From Streptomyces sp. MMBL 11-1 (GTDB lineage Bacteria > Actinomycetota > Actinomycetes > Streptomycetales > Streptomycetaceae): a DNA stretch of 64,000 nt. Positions 51,135-59,428 of the stretch are shown here, one piece after another. Numbering within the stretch: position 1 is the first letter of the stretch; every line of letters begins with the position of its first letter. The position numbers and the translations under genes are program-made. The notes under the pieces are model-generated. The model saw only the letters and a list, made by a program, of their open reading frames with translations. It was not told the origin of the DNA and did no database searches. The stretch covers positions 6,389,001-6,453,000 of the forward strand of contig NZ_CP117709.1 of assembly GCF_028622875.1 (NCBI RefSeq). Reading direction: 5' to 3'.

Positions 51135-52325
51135 TCAGCCGAGGGTGAGGGGCAGGGCGGACAGGCCGCGGGTGAGGCGCGTCCGGCGCCAGGTCAAGGA
51201 TTCCACGGGGACGGCCGGGCGGGTGTTCGGGAACCGGGTCACCAGGGTGCGGAGGAAGATCTCCGCCTCGGCCCGGGCCAGCGGGGCGCCCGGGCAGCGG
51301 TGGATGCCGTGGCCGAAGGCGAGGTGGCCGCCGGCGTCGCGGTCGAGGTCGAGGCGGTGCGGGTCGGGGAAGACCGCGGGGTCCCGGTTCGCGGCGCCGG
51401 GCGCGATGAGCACCGGGAAGCCCGCCGGGATGTCGGCCTCTCCGACGCTCAGGTCCTCCGTGCTGTGACGGAAGGTGGCCACGCTCACCGGGGAGTCGAA
51501 GCGGAGCAGTTCGTCGAGGGAGCCGGGGATCAGGTCCGGGTCCCGGCACAGCCGGGCGAAGGCCTCCGGGTGCCGCAGCAGGGCCAGGACGGCGTTGCCG
51601 ATGAAGTGGGTGGTGGTCTCGTGCCCGGCGACCAGGAGGAGGGCGGCCAGCGAGATGGTCTCGTCCCGGTCGAGCCGGCCCTCGTCGCAGTCGCCCAGGA
51701 AGGAGAGGAGCGCGCCGTCGCCGGAGCCGGCGCGGGCCGTGTCGACGAGGTGGGTCAGGTACGCACCGATCCGGTGCGACGCGGCGTCGACACGGTCGGA
51801 GTCGGTCGCGTCGAAGAGCTGGTGGGACCAGCGGGCGAGCTCGTGCCGGTCGGACTCCGGCACCCCCAGCAGCTCGCAGACGACGGTGACCGGCAGGGGC
51901 ACCGCCAGCTCCGCCACCAGGTCGACCTCCGTGCCCGGTCGCCACGTGGCGACGAGGTCCTCGACGACCCGGGTGATGTACGGGCGCAGCTCCCGGACGC
52001 GTCCGGTGGTGAACAGCGGCGTCGCCACCCGCCTCTGGCGGGTGTGCGCGGGAGGATCGCTCGCCAGCATGTTGCGGGAGATCGCCGGGTGCAGATCGCG
52101 GTCCGAGGGACGGCCGGCGTAGAACCGGGCCGTGTCCTTGGACAGGCGCGGGTCGGTGAACGCCTCGCGGGCCTCGGCATGACCGGTGATCAGGTAGGCG
52201 TGGTGGCCACCGGAGCCGGTGGGGACCCGCCGCACCGGGCAGCCTTCGCGCAGCCGGTCGTAGGTGGGGTAGGGGTCGGCGAAGAAGCGGGGGTCGCGCA
52301 GGGGGTCCTGCCGGGGGGCGGTCAC
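51135..52325 (-). CDS. Cytochrome P450, third (cassette P450)
   Basis: The 396-aa P450 starts at GTG 52325 (GTGA overlap with the upstream membrane-protein stop). It has the I-helix VAGHETT and heme loop FGHGIHRCPGAPLARAE. It is fourth in a convergent minus-strand set after XRE, ImmA-like and MAB_1171c-type genes, a grouping I recall from other streptomycetes. It therefore may not belong to the polyketide pathway. The substrate is unknown. Confidence 0.93.
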   Translation of the reverse strand: MTAPRQDPLRDPRFFADPYPTYDRLREGCPVRRVPTGSGGHHAYLITGHAEAREAFTDPRLSKDTARFYAGRPSDRDLHPAISRNMLASDPPAHTRQRRVATPLFTTGRVRELRPYITRVVEDLVATWRPGTEVDLVAELAVPLPVTVVCELLGVPESDRHELARWSHQLFDATDSDRVDAASHRIGAYLTHLVDTARAGSGDGALLSFLGDCDEGRLDRDETISLAALLLVAGHETTTHFIGNAVLALLRHPEAFARLCRDPDLIPGSLDELLRFDSPVSVATFRHSTEDLSVGEADIPAGFPVLIAPGAANRDPAVFPDPHRLDLDRDAGGHLAFGHGIHRCPGAPLARAEAEIFLRTLVTRFPNTRPAVPVESLTWRRTRLTRGLSALPLTLG

Positions 52326-53512
52326 CGGGCCGCGCCCGCGTTCGAGGGTGCCGGGCGCCGCGCGCCGGCGGCCGCCACGAGCAGCAGCCACGCGGTCTCC
52401 GCCCGGAGGTCGCCCTCGCGGGTGGCGGTGCCGGCGGCGGGCGGGGCCTCCTCGCCTTCGGGGGTGGCTCCGGCGTGCTTGGCGGCGACCGCCGCGGCGA
52501 TGACCGCTGCCTCCACCTCGGCGTCCCCCTCGGGGGTGCCGGCCGTGCCGCGGCGGGCGGCCTCGGCGGCCGCGGCGTCGCGCACCGACCCGGAGCGGTA
52601 CCGGCGCAGGGCCAGGACGCAGTCGCTGATCTCGATGACCCGGCGGTGCAGGTGGAAGTCGAGGTCATGGGTGTCGGCTCCGGTGCTCCCCGGGTCGAGC
52701 ACGACCTCGGGGACCGCTGCGGTGACCTCGCGCCACAGTGGTTCCAGCGCGGTGAACGAGTTCCGTTCCCAGCGCCGCCGCCGCAGTTGGCTGAGAGGCC
52801 ACAGGAGGGCGGGGAGGGCGAGGCCGACGGTGATGAGGAGCACGGCGACGGCGGGCGCGGTCACGCTGAACGCGCAGCGGAAGGGCGTCAGCGGCGAAGA
52901 GCACCGGGCGTGGTCCGGGACGAGCCCGAGACCGAGGCCGATGGAGACCAGGGCGAAGAGCTTGTACGCGGCGTAGAGGAGGGCGAAGCCACAGCCGGCC
53001 GAGGTCGTGCGCAGGCCCCAGCGCTGACTGCGGCGGGTCGAGCGCTTGGACTGCGCCCAGGTCTGCAGCAGGAAGTCCTTGGCCGCGTACCCCAGGAAGG
53101 AGATGTAGATGAGCACGTAGCACGCGTACAACACCGGGTTTCGGCCGGTGAGTTGTTCGGCGAAGAAGAAGACGGTCATGCCGGCGACCGCGAGCGCGAG
53201 CGTGATGACGCGCAGCCGGATCTGCCGGTGGGCCCGTTCGCGATCCAGATTGAGCTGGAAGAGGAAGGCGAGGACCGAGGTGGCCGCCGTCAGGGTGAAG
53301 GTGTTGCTGAGGAGGCGGGCGACGTGGGGGACCAGCGATTCGACCGCGCGCTCCACGGCGGGGGCGTAGGAGGCGAAGGCGAGGGCGAACGAGGTCAGCA
53401 GGGACGCTATCGCCCAGGTGCCCGTCGGACGGTGCCCGCCGCGCCCGCGCACCCAGTAGGCGGCGAAGCACAGCAGCACGACGGCCGTGCCCGTGAAGAG
53501 GATGTTGATCAT
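52322..53512 (-). CDS. MAB_1171c-type multi-spanning membrane protein (putative transporter)
   Basis: The 396-aa protein has about seven hydrophobic segments in its first 270 residues (NILFTGTAVVLLCFAAYWV, LYACYVLIYISFLGYAA, VAVLLITVGLALPALLW). A cytoplasmic Ala/Glu-rich tail with a LHRRVIEISDCVLALRRY helix follows. The pattern and neighbours match the MAB_1171c family, whose transport role is only predicted. ATG 53512 overlaps the ImmA-like stop (ATGA), and its own stop overlaps the P450 start, so the three are translationally coupled. Confidence 0.8.
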   Translation of the reverse strand: MINILFTGTAVVLLCFAAYWVRGRGGHRPTGTWAIASLLTSFALAFASYAPAVERAVESLVPHVARLLSNTFTLTAATSVLAFLFQLNLDRERAHRQIRLRVITLALAVAGMTVFFFAEQLTGRNPVLYACYVLIYISFLGYAAKDFLLQTWAQSKRSTRRSQRWGLRTTSAGCGFALLYAAYKLFALVSIGLGLGLVPDHARCSSPLTPFRCAFSVTAPAVAVLLITVGLALPALLWPLSQLRRRRWERNSFTALEPLWREVTAAVPEVVLDPGSTGADTHDLDFHLHRRVIEISDCVLALRRYRSGSVRDAAAAEAARRGTAGTPEGDAEVEAAVIAAAVAAKHAGATPEGEEAPPAAGTATREGDLRAETAWLLLVAAAGARRPAPSNAGAAR

Positions 53513-54036
53513 TTCGGGTGGCGCTTCTTCCTGTGCGGCTCGGCGAACAGCGCGTCCCAGCTCTCGGCGCCGCTGGCGGGCCGGGCCGGCGGATCCTCGC
53601 GGCCCCGGTACATGAGCTGCCGGATCACGCTGGCCATCACCTCGGCCTCGCGTTCGTCCTCGCTGGTGTAGCTGGTTCTGCCGGACAGGCGCTGGACGAG
53701 GGTGGGGGAGAAGCCGATCGCGCGGAGGGTGTCCGGCTCCAGCTCCAGGCTGCCCGGGTGGTCGCAGATGATGTGGCTGATCTCGTGGGCGAGGATGTGG
53801 TTCTGGTGGAGGGGGGAGGTGGCCTCCTCGTAGAACAACAGGTCGGCGTCCGGCGTCTCCAGGCGGATTCCGCACGGAGCGTCCGCGGCGCCCAGGGTGC
53901 TCAGCGGGCGCAGGAGGATGGGGCGTCCGCGTTGTCCGGCCACGGCGTCGCGGAGGTCGCGGGTGGTGAAGCGGTGCGGGAGCCGAAGCGCCTCGACGCG
54001 TGCCTCACACGCGGCGCGAAGCTGCTCGAGGTCCAT
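53509..54036 (-). CDS. ImmA/IrrE-like zinc metalloprotease domain protein
   Basis: The 175-aa protein has the zinc motif HEISH in ILAHEISHIICDH, preceded by FYEEATSPLHQNH and followed by an acidic C-terminal region with YTSEDEREAEVMASVIRQL. ImmA/IrrE-type proteases cleave XRE repressors to trigger gene expression. An XRE gene lies directly upstream, making it the likely substrate. It starts the coupled ImmA, membrane protein, P450 set. Confidence 0.88.
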   Translation of the reverse strand: MDLEQLRAACEARVEALRLPHRFTTRDLRDAVAGQRGRPILLRPLSTLGAADAPCGIRLETPDADLLFYEEATSPLHQNHILAHEISHIICDHPGSLELEPDTLRAIGFSPTLVQRLSGRTSYTSEDEREAEVMASVIRQLMYRGREDPPARPASGAESWDALFAEPHRKKRHPK

Positions 54037-54144
54037 GTCCTCACTCTGATGACGCCGGTCGGAGGGGCAGGCGGCCGGGTACGGACTGCTCCCCGGAAGC
54101 CTGTTGCGTGCGCCCTCATATTGGCATGTTCGCGCCTCCGCTGT

Positions 54145-54179
54145 GCGGGCGGGGCGAGGGCCGGTCGACCGCCGCCCGC
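54145..54179 (-). terminator. Nested hairpin downstream of the XRE gene
   Basis: GCGGGCGG (54145-54152) pairs with CCGCCCGC (54172-54179) with an inner GGTCGACC palindrome. It lies 16 bp past the XRE stop. Confidence 0.5.
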
Positions 54180-54194
54180 CGCTCGCCGCGCGGC

Positions 54195-54650
54195 TCAGTC
54201 GTCGAGGTTGAGGTCCTGCGGGCCGTCGTCGGTGGCGAGCCCTTCGAGCTTCCGGGCCTGTTCGATCACGGTGGACAGCATCTTGAGGCTGTCGACGCTC
54301 AGGCCGTTGGCGCGCAGGGCCACCTTGCGGACGCCCTGGTCGCGCATGGCCGCGAGGAGGCCGATCTCCGCCCTGGTGCGTTCGGCCGCCGCACTGTCGA
54401 CGAAGTAGCCCGCCGGTACGCCGAAGAAGTCGGCCAGGGCCTTGATGGTGTGCCGCGTCGGGTTCCGCTTGGCGCCGGTGCGCAGCTGCTGGATGGCGCT
54501 CGCCGTCACGCCGCGCCCCTCCCCGGTCGCGGTCCTGCGGATCTCCTCGGCGACCTCCGCGTAGGTGTAGGGCCCCCGGGAAGGCGGGTGCACCTCGCGG
54601 AAGAGATGGTCCAGGAGCTCGGCGAAGGTGGGCGACTCGTCATCCTCCAT
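54195..54650 (-). CDS. XRE-family regulator of the P450 cassette
   Basis: The 151-aa protein has an N-terminal HTH (YTYAEVAEEIRRTATGEGRGVTASAIQQLRTG, then TIKALADFFGVPAGYF). A C-terminal helix rich in Leu follows (VDSLKMLSTVIEQARKLEG). ATG 54650 was chosen by domain fit and GGAGG-like AAGGAGGTTGTGTAC upstream. It probably represses the ImmA/membrane/P450 set and may be cleaved by the ImmA-like protease. Confidence 0.9.
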   Translation of the reverse strand: MEDDESPTFAELLDHLFREVHPPSRGPYTYAEVAEEIRRTATGEGRGVTASAIQQLRTGAKRNPTRHTIKALADFFGVPAGYFVDSAAAERTRAEIGLLAAMRDQGVRKVALRANGLSVDSLKMLSTVIEQARKLEGLATDDGPQDLNLDD

Positions 54651-54737
54651 GTACACAACCTCCTTGGCGTGATGCCGAGTCTTCGCCCACCACGGTGTTT
54701 CCCGAAGCCCGTCGAGCCGACGTCGGCGACGCTTTGG

Positions 54738-54768
54738 TTGACGCCGCACAGACACTCTGGTGTACGTT
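54738..54768 (+). promoter_or_regulatory. Candidate promoter in the intergenic region
   Basis: TTGACG (54738-54743) and TACGTT (54763-54768) have 19-bp spacing. They would drive rightward transcription through the hairpin at 54875 to the polyprenyl synthase, about 400 nt away. Confidence 0.4.
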
Positions 54769-54874
54769 ATCAACCCCCAGCCGCCACTGGAGTGTCGAGG
54801 GGGCGGCGGCACAGGCCGGGGCGGTGACGAGCTTCACGGGGGTGAGCTCAGCCGACGGCCCGGAGTGCTCCGGC

Positions 54875-54904
54875 CGTACCGGACGGGTTCGCCCGTCCGG
54901 TACG
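54875..54904. promoter_or_regulatory. Perfect 13-bp hairpin with TTCG tetraloop
   Basis: CGTACCGGACGGG (54875-54887) is perfectly complementary to 54892-54904 with loop TTCG (54888-54891), a very stable UUCG-type tetraloop in RNA. CGAAAAAG follows on the plus strand. It lies between divergent genes, so it may be a leader or attenuator rather than a gene-end terminator. Confidence 0.75.
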
Positions 54905-55053
54905 CGAAAAAGGAGCGGGCCCGCCGCCGTCCCGTCCACCGGATGACGCGATCGGCCGGGGGCGGGCCGCGAGCCGTGAACCCTTCCTTCCAGGCCGCTT
55001 CCCCCTTCCTCGCGATGCAGGAAAAGGACAGAGCCCGCTCCACGGAATTCGGC

Positions 55054-55073
55054 CGTGACATCTTCCTGTCACG
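55054..55073. promoter_or_regulatory. Inverted repeat upstream of polyprenyl synthase
   Basis: CGTGACA (55054-55060) and TGTCACG (55067-55073) form a 7-bp inverted repeat around 6 nt, about 100 bp before the start codon. A candidate operator. Confidence 0.4.
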
Positions 55074-55170
55074 CCGATGGCTGCGCCGCTGAAGCTGCTG
55101 CGACAGTGATATGGGCTGGAGCGGACGTTTCTCCCCTCGATCCGGCACGCAGAGGCGATGGGGAGATTCG

Positions 55171-56229
55171 ATGGTGGCTATGAAGGCACTGACGGCGCTG
55201 AGCGGGAACTCGATGCCCGCCCGCCTGCGCAGGGCGGCTCTGGTCCGTCGGCTCACCATCGACCACCCGGGCCTCGAAGCGCGCCTGCGCGACGGCCTCG
55301 ACGCGGTGGAGAAGCAACTGGTCATCGAGGCCGAGAGCGCCGTGGACCCGCGGATCGCCGATGTGACCCGCCACCTCGCGGCGGCCGGCGGCAAGCGGCT
55401 GCGCCCCCTGCTGGTACTCATCGGGGCCGAGTTCGGTGACCCCTGGAGGGACGGGCTCACCCAGGCCGCGGTCGTGGTGGAGCTGGTCCACATCTCGTCC
55501 CTCTACCATGACGACGTCATGGACAACGCCGCGACCAGGCACGGGACATCGAGCGCGAACGCCCGCTGGGGCGAGAGACTCGCCGTGCTGGCGGGCGACC
55601 TGCTGCTGGCGAAGGCCGCCCGGATCGCCGCCGAGCTCGGCCGGGAGGCCGCCGACCTGAACGCCGAGGTCGCGGGACAGCTCGTCGAGGGGCAACTGTG
55701 CGAACTCGTCGGGCCGGGCCCGGGCGAGGAGGCCATCAGCCACTACCTCCGAGTGGTGGCCGGCAAGACCGCGGCGCTGCTCGCCATGTCCCTGCGGATC
55801 GGCGCCCAGCAGGCGGGCGCGCCCGAGCCGGTCGTGGAGGCCCTGGGGAGGTACGCCGAACAGCTGGGCTTCGCCTTCCAGATAGCCGACGACCTGCTCG
55901 ACATCAAGGCTCCGACCGCGGAGATGGGCAAGGAGCAGGGCAAGGACCTCACGGCCGGCGTCGCCAGCCTGCCGGTCCTCCTCGCGCTCGCCGACCGCAC
56001 GCCGCGCGGCGCCGAACTGCGCGAACTCCTCGCCCACGGGCCGGTGGGACCCGCCGGACAGCGCCGGGCCCTCGCCCTCTTCCGCCGTTCCTCGGCGCTC
56101 GCCCAGGCGGAGGCCATGATGCACGAGCGGCTGGACCGGGCCCGCAGGGCGCTGGGGGCCCTTCCGCCCGGCCCGGGGGTCCGGACACTGGGCGCGCTCT
56201 GCGACTTCGTGGCCGACCGGACCGCCTGA
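55171..56229 (+). CDS. Polyprenyl diphosphate synthase (trans-isoprenyl)
   Basis: The 352-aa protein has GGKRLRPLLVL, the first Asp-rich motif YHDDVMDNA, RWGERLAVLAGDLLLAKA, and the second Asp-rich motif FQIADDLLDI. These identify a class I trans-prenyltransferase of the octaprenyl/heptaprenyl type, making the side chain of a quinone. ATG 55171 has GGGGAGA upstream. It stands alone between two clusters and faces the MbtH gene; it is probably primary metabolism (menaquinone). Confidence 0.93.
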   Translation: MVAMKALTALSGNSMPARLRRAALVRRLTIDHPGLEARLRDGLDAVEKQLVIEAESAVDPRIADVTRHLAAAGGKRLRPLLVLIGAEFGDPWRDGLTQAAVVVELVHISSLYHDDVMDNAATRHGTSSANARWGERLAVLAGDLLLAKAARIAAELGREAADLNAEVAGQLVEGQLCELVGPGPGEEAISHYLRVVAGKTAALLAMSLRIGAQQAGAPEPVVEALGRYAEQLGFAFQIADDLLDIKAPTAEMGKEQGKDLTAGVASLPVLLALADRTPRGAELRELLAHGPVGPAGQRRALALFRRSSALAQAEAMMHERLDRARRALGALPPGPGVRTLGALCDFVADRTA

Positions 56230-56310
56230 CCAGCGGCCTCATCCGTACCCGGTCCGTACGAGCGACGCTCCTGGCCGGTGCCGCCGGGTCGCCCCGCCCG
56301 CCCCGTACAG

Positions 56311-56350
56311 GACGATGCCCGGCGTCGCACAGGCGACACCGGGCATCGTC
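56311..56350. terminator. Bidirectional terminator between polyprenyl synthase and MbtH
   Basis: An 18-bp stem with one mismatch (56311-56328 with 56333-56350) around loop ACAG lies between these convergent genes. Confidence 0.85.
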
Positions 56351-56386
56351 GGACCGACCGGCCTGCCACGGCCGGGGCGCACAGGC

Positions 56387-56602
56387 TCAGGCGGTTCCGC
56401 CCATGGCGTCGATCAGACTCTTGGGCCGCATGTCGGTCCAGTGGGTGTTGATGTAGTCGAGGCACGCCTGGCGGGTGTCCTGGCCGTGGACGATGGTCCA
56501 GCCCGCCGGAACCTCGGCGAAGGCCGGCCAGAGGGAGTGCTGCAGCTCGTCGTTGGCGAGCGCGTAGTACTGGCCTTCCTCGTCCTCAAAAGGGTTGCTC
56601 AT
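56387..56602 (-). CDS. MbtH-like protein
   Basis: The 71-aa protein has the MbtH signature: [51 protein letters not shown]. MbtH proteins bind and activate NRPS adenylation domains. ATG 56602 has GGAAGGATC upstream; the upstream extension to 56665 is non-coding. It is the last gene of the minus-strand polyene-type operon, so an NRPS is expected nearby, outside the window. Confidence 0.96.
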   Translation of the reverse strand: MSNPFEDEEGQYYALANDELQHSLWPAFAEVPAGWTIVHGQDTRQACLDYINTHWTDMRPKSLIDAMGGTA

Positions 56603-56655
56603 GGTGGAGATCCTTCCTCTGCTGATCTGGTGTTCGAAGTGAGGGTGCGCAGGCC

Positions 56656-57378
56656 CTAACCGCATCCGCCGGCGTGACCCGCGTCGCCGGCGGGAACGAG
56701 CAGACCGGGCCGTACGGACTCGGCGCCGGGCTCGGGCGGGGACGGGGTCCGGGACGCCGCCGCCCTGGCCCGGACGCTCGCGATGAAGCCGGGCAGCCGG
56801 TCCGAACCCCAGAACTTGTCGTGCCGGTGGATGAAGAACGGCACCCCGAAGACGCCGTCACGGTCGACCGCCCGCAGGGCGTCGACACCCCGTCGGCGTA
56901 TCTCCGGGTCATCGGCCGCATGGGCCAGCGCCTCCGGGTCCAGCCCCAACTCCTCGCCGATCGCGGCGATGGTCGCCCGGTCGGAGATGTCGAGGCCCTG
57001 TTCCCAGCGGGCCCGGTACACGGCGCCGATGAAGTCCACGCCCCGGCCGGCGTCCTGAGCCACCAGGTACGCCAGGTGGGAGACGTCCCAACAGGGTTCG
57101 GTGTCCACCGGCCAGGCCACCGAGAGCCCGCGCTCGGCGGCCAGCCGCTTGACGTCCTGGAGGATGTACAGGTGCTTCTCCTTGGACATGGGGACGTAGG
57201 GAAGCTGGTGGATCCCGGCCTCGGCCAGCAGCCGCGCGCTCACCTCGTCCGGCTCCCAGTACGGCCGCCATTCGATCGCTTCCGCCACATCCGGGGCGTT
57301 CTGGGTCAGCTCGCGGAAGGCGAGCCAGGAGTACGGGCTGCGCAGCGAGAAGTACCAGCGCGGGGGTTTGACAGCCAT
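56656..57378 (-). CDS. DsbA-fold isomerase/oxidoreductase (2-hydroxychromene-2-carboxylate isomerase type)
   Basis: The 240-aa thioredoxin-fold protein has [17 protein letters not shown] (Ser in place of the catalytic Cys), [23 protein letters not shown] and the cis-Pro loop [21 protein letters not shown]. This is the HCCA isomerase type. Cinnamoyl-lipid NRPS clusters are known to carry such a gene, where double-bond isomerisation of the polyene is proposed. ATG 57378 has GGAGGTCC upstream. The last roughly 25 residues are Pro/Gly-rich. Confidence 0.85.
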   Translation of the reverse strand: MAVKPPRWYFSLRSPYSWLAFRELTQNAPDVAEAIEWRPYWEPDEVSARLLAEAGIHQLPYVPMSKEKHLYILQDVKRLAAERGLSVAWPVDTEPCWDVSHLAYLVAQDAGRGVDFIGAVYRARWEQGLDISDRATIAAIGEELGLDPEALAHAADDPEIRRRGVDALRAVDRDGVFGVPFFIHRHDKFWGSDRLPGFIASVRARAAASRTPSPPEPGAESVRPGLLVPAGDAGHAGGCG

Positions 57379-57413
57379 GGGGACCTCCGGAGTCGGTCTG
57401 GTGCGGGACAGCC

Positions 57414-58160
57414 TCAGATGGTGATGCCGCCGTCGATCTGTACGACGGCGCCGGTGACATAGGCGGCACGGTCCGAAACGAGGTACGAGACGAGGTCGGC
57501 GACCTCGTCGGCCTGCCCCAGCCGGCCCAGCGGAACCGACTCGAGCGCCTTCTCCTTCACCTTGCCGGTGAGCACGGACGTCATGTCCGTGTCGATGAAG
57601 CCGGGCGCGACCACGTTGGCCCGGATCCCGTAGCGCCCGACCTCCTTGGCCAGGGCGCGGGAGAACCCGATGATCCCGGCCTTGGACGCCGAGTAGTTGG
57701 TCTGGGTGGCGTTGCCGTAGACCCCGGCCACCGAGGAGAGGTTGACGATGACACCGCGCTTGCGCTTCATCATGCCGAACACGACCGAACGGCAGACGTT
57801 GTAGACACCGTCCAGGTTGACGTCCAGCACCTGGTGCCACTCCTCGTCCTTCATGAGCAGCAGCGGGTTGTCCCGGGTGATTCCCGCGGCGGTCACCACG
57901 GCATCGATCGGGCCGAGCGTGTCCTCGGTCTCCGCGATCAGTACGCGTACCAGCTCGATGTCGCGGACATCGGCCTTGCGGCTCATCACCCGCACGCCGA
58001 TCTCCGAGACCTCCTTCTCCAGTTCCAGGGCAGCTGCCTCGTTCGACTGGTAGCAGAAGGCGATGTCGAAACCGTCCCGGGCCAGACGCAGCACGGTGGC
58101 GCGGCCGATTCCCCGTGCACCGCCGGTGACGAGTGCCACTCGGGATTCGATCTCTGCCAT
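57414..58160 (-). CDS. Ketoreductase, FabG-like SDR of polyene-type PKS
   Basis: The 248-aa SDR has VALVTGGARGIGRATV, NLSSVAGVYGNATQTNYSASKAGIIGFSRAL and VAPGFIDTDMT, and ends VQIDGGITI. This is closest by eye to FabG-type acyl-ACP ketoreductases. Between two dehydratases and the DsbA gene it would reduce the beta-keto group in polyene chain extension. ATG 58160 has GGAGTAT upstream. Confidence 0.93.
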   Translation of the reverse strand: MAEIESRVALVTGGARGIGRATVLRLARDGFDIAFCYQSNEAAALELEKEVSEIGVRVMSRKADVRDIELVRVLIAETEDTLGPIDAVVTAAGITRDNPLLLMKDEEWHQVLDVNLDGVYNVCRSVVFGMMKRKRGVIVNLSSVAGVYGNATQTNYSASKAGIIGFSRALAKEVGRYGIRANVVAPGFIDTDMTSVLTGKVKEKALESVPLGRLGQADEVADLVSYLVSDRAAYVTGAVVQIDGGITI

Positions 58161-58217
58161 GGATACTCCAAGCGTTGTGGTGGGCCGGAACAGACCTGTG
58201 GTTCTGCTGCCGGCCCG

Positions 58218-58715
58218 TCAGGAAGAAGTAGTGGGGTCCGTGTCGGCGGGGCGCAGTTCCTCGGCCGGACGGAAGGCCATCACCGCGCGTCCGACGGTCA
58301 TGACGACATCACCGCCGACCGTGGACTCACCCTCCACGATCACGGTGTCCCCCAGCACCCGGGAGATGGACGCCCGGTGCTCCAGCACGTCCCCGGGCAG
58401 CACCGGGCGCAGGTACGCGACCTCGGAGACGCTGCCGAACAGCATGACCTTGCCCTCGAGCACGTCGGGGTCCGGCGACTCCCAGGAGGCCAGCAGGCCG
58501 GCCGACTGGCACCAGGACTCCGTCAACAGGACCCGGGGGTACGCGTAGTCCTGGGGGGCGGCGTCCGGACCGAGGTTCTGGTACCAGGGTTCGTTGCAGG
58601 TGACCGCCTTCAGGGCGGTGAGCCGTTCACCCGGTACGACGTCGAGCACCCGGTCGACGAGCAGCATGGGGAAGCGGTGCGGAAGCACCCTGCGGATCTC
58701 CGACTGGCCGATCAC
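58218..58715 (-). CDS. FabZ-like beta-hydroxyacyl-ACP dehydratase subunit
   Basis: The 165-aa hotdog protein starts at GTG 58715 (overlap with the upstream stop). It has EIRRVLPHRFPMLLVDRV with catalytic-type His13 and YPRVLLTESWCQSAG with Glu66. Both FabZ catalytic positions are kept. It likely forms a heterodimer with the 58712 hotdog protein. It would dehydrate the beta-hydroxy intermediates of the polyene chain. Confidence 0.9.
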   Translation of the reverse strand: MIGQSEIRRVLPHRFPMLLVDRVLDVVPGERLTALKAVTCNEPWYQNLGPDAAPQDYAYPRVLLTESWCQSAGLLASWESPDPDVLEGKVMLFGSVSEVAYLRPVLPGDVLEHRASISRVLGDTVIVEGESTVGGDVVMTVGRAVMAFRPAEELRPADTDPTTSS

Positions 58716-59119
58716 GCCGCCTCCTCGTCGAACCGCAGCCGGACCGTGGCGGCGGAGCCACGAACGGTGGCGACCGTGGCCGCGCACTTCCACGTCCCGT
58801 CCCCGCCCGTCCACGCCAGGCCGATCTCCAGCTGGTCGCCGGGGAAGACCGGGCTCAGGAACCGCGTCGTCTCCACTGCCGCCAGCTCCAGTCGCGGGGC
58901 ACCGGGCGGCGGGGCCTGCAAGCCGCTGAGGTGCACACATTCGATCAGGCAGACGCCGGGGAATATGGGGAACCCCGGATAGTGCCCGGGGAACACCGCC
59001 TCATCCGCGCCGATGGTGACAGTCGTCGTGGCGCCCACGCGCCCGCCGTCGCCGGCGGACGGCGGGCGGAGCACCTCGATCCGGGCGCCGACGGGGCTGC
59101 ACGGCCGTTCCCGTGTCAT
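58712..59119 (-). CDS. FabZ-like dehydratase, second subunit
   Basis: The 135-aa hotdog protein has VFPGHYPGFPIFPGVCLIE with His46 and Glu60 in the HxPGxPxxPG...E pattern of FabZ/FabA. It overlaps the ACP stop (ATGA) and the 58715 dehydratase start. Paired hotdog dehydratases are typical of type II polyene synthases. Confidence 0.9.
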   Translation of the reverse strand: MTRERPCSPVGARIEVLRPPSAGDGGRVGATTTVTIGADEAVFPGHYPGFPIFPGVCLIECVHLSGLQAPPPGAPRLELAAVETTRFLSPVFPGDQLEIGLAWTGGDGTWKCAATVATVRGSAATVRLRFDEEAA

Positions 59120-59394
59120 GCCGCCGGGAGCTTTCCGAGCAGCACGATGTAGGCGTTGTCCAAGGAGGTGATCTGCCGCAGCTCACGCTCCTCCAGCCGC
59201 AGTCCGTACTTCTTCTCCAGTACGACCACGACCTCCAGCGCCATCAGCGAGTCGACCTCGAGGTCTTCCGTGAAGCTCGCGTCGTCCGTCACCTCGTCGA
59301 TGTCCAGGTCGAGCACTTCGGCGATCGTGGAGCGGAGCTCTTCCTTGTCCAGCAACGTGGAGGCGTCGAGGGAGTCGTTCTGAGTGATCGTCAT
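59116..59394 (-). CDS. Acyl carrier protein of the polyene-type PKS
   Basis: The 92-aa ACP has the attachment Ser49 in EDLEVDSLMALEVVVVLEKKYG. It is distinct from the aromatic PKS ACP at 47822 and close to fatty-acid/polyene ACPs (VDSLMALE). It is coupled to the dehydratase downstream. ATG 59394 ends a leader with GGACACAGCT upstream; the start is set by alignment. Confidence 0.95.
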   Translation of the reverse strand: MTITQNDSLDASTLLDKEELRSTIAEVLDLDIDEVTDDASFTEDLEVDSLMALEVVVVLEKKYGLRLEERELRQITSLDNAYIVLLGKLPAA

Positions 59395-59428
59395 AGCTGT
59401 GTCCGTTCGTAGCGTCGAGCGTCTGTGG

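Larger units (their letters stand above)
54651..55170. other. 520-bp intergenic region without a convincing gene
   Basis: Only short, atypical ORFs occur here (for example 54760-55092). It contains a -35/-10-like pair, a perfect hairpin and a small palindrome, listed separately. I see no RNA gene of a known family. Confidence 0.7.

Noticed and set aside
54760..55092. 110-codon frame in the 520-bp intergenic region
   Set aside because: No RBS, atypical composition and it spans the hairpin; no recognisable protein.
55171..56229. Polyprenyl synthase as part of either biosynthetic cluster
   Set aside because: It has its own intergenic control region and a terminator, no prenyltransferase gene is nearby, and its motifs fit quinone side-chain synthesis.
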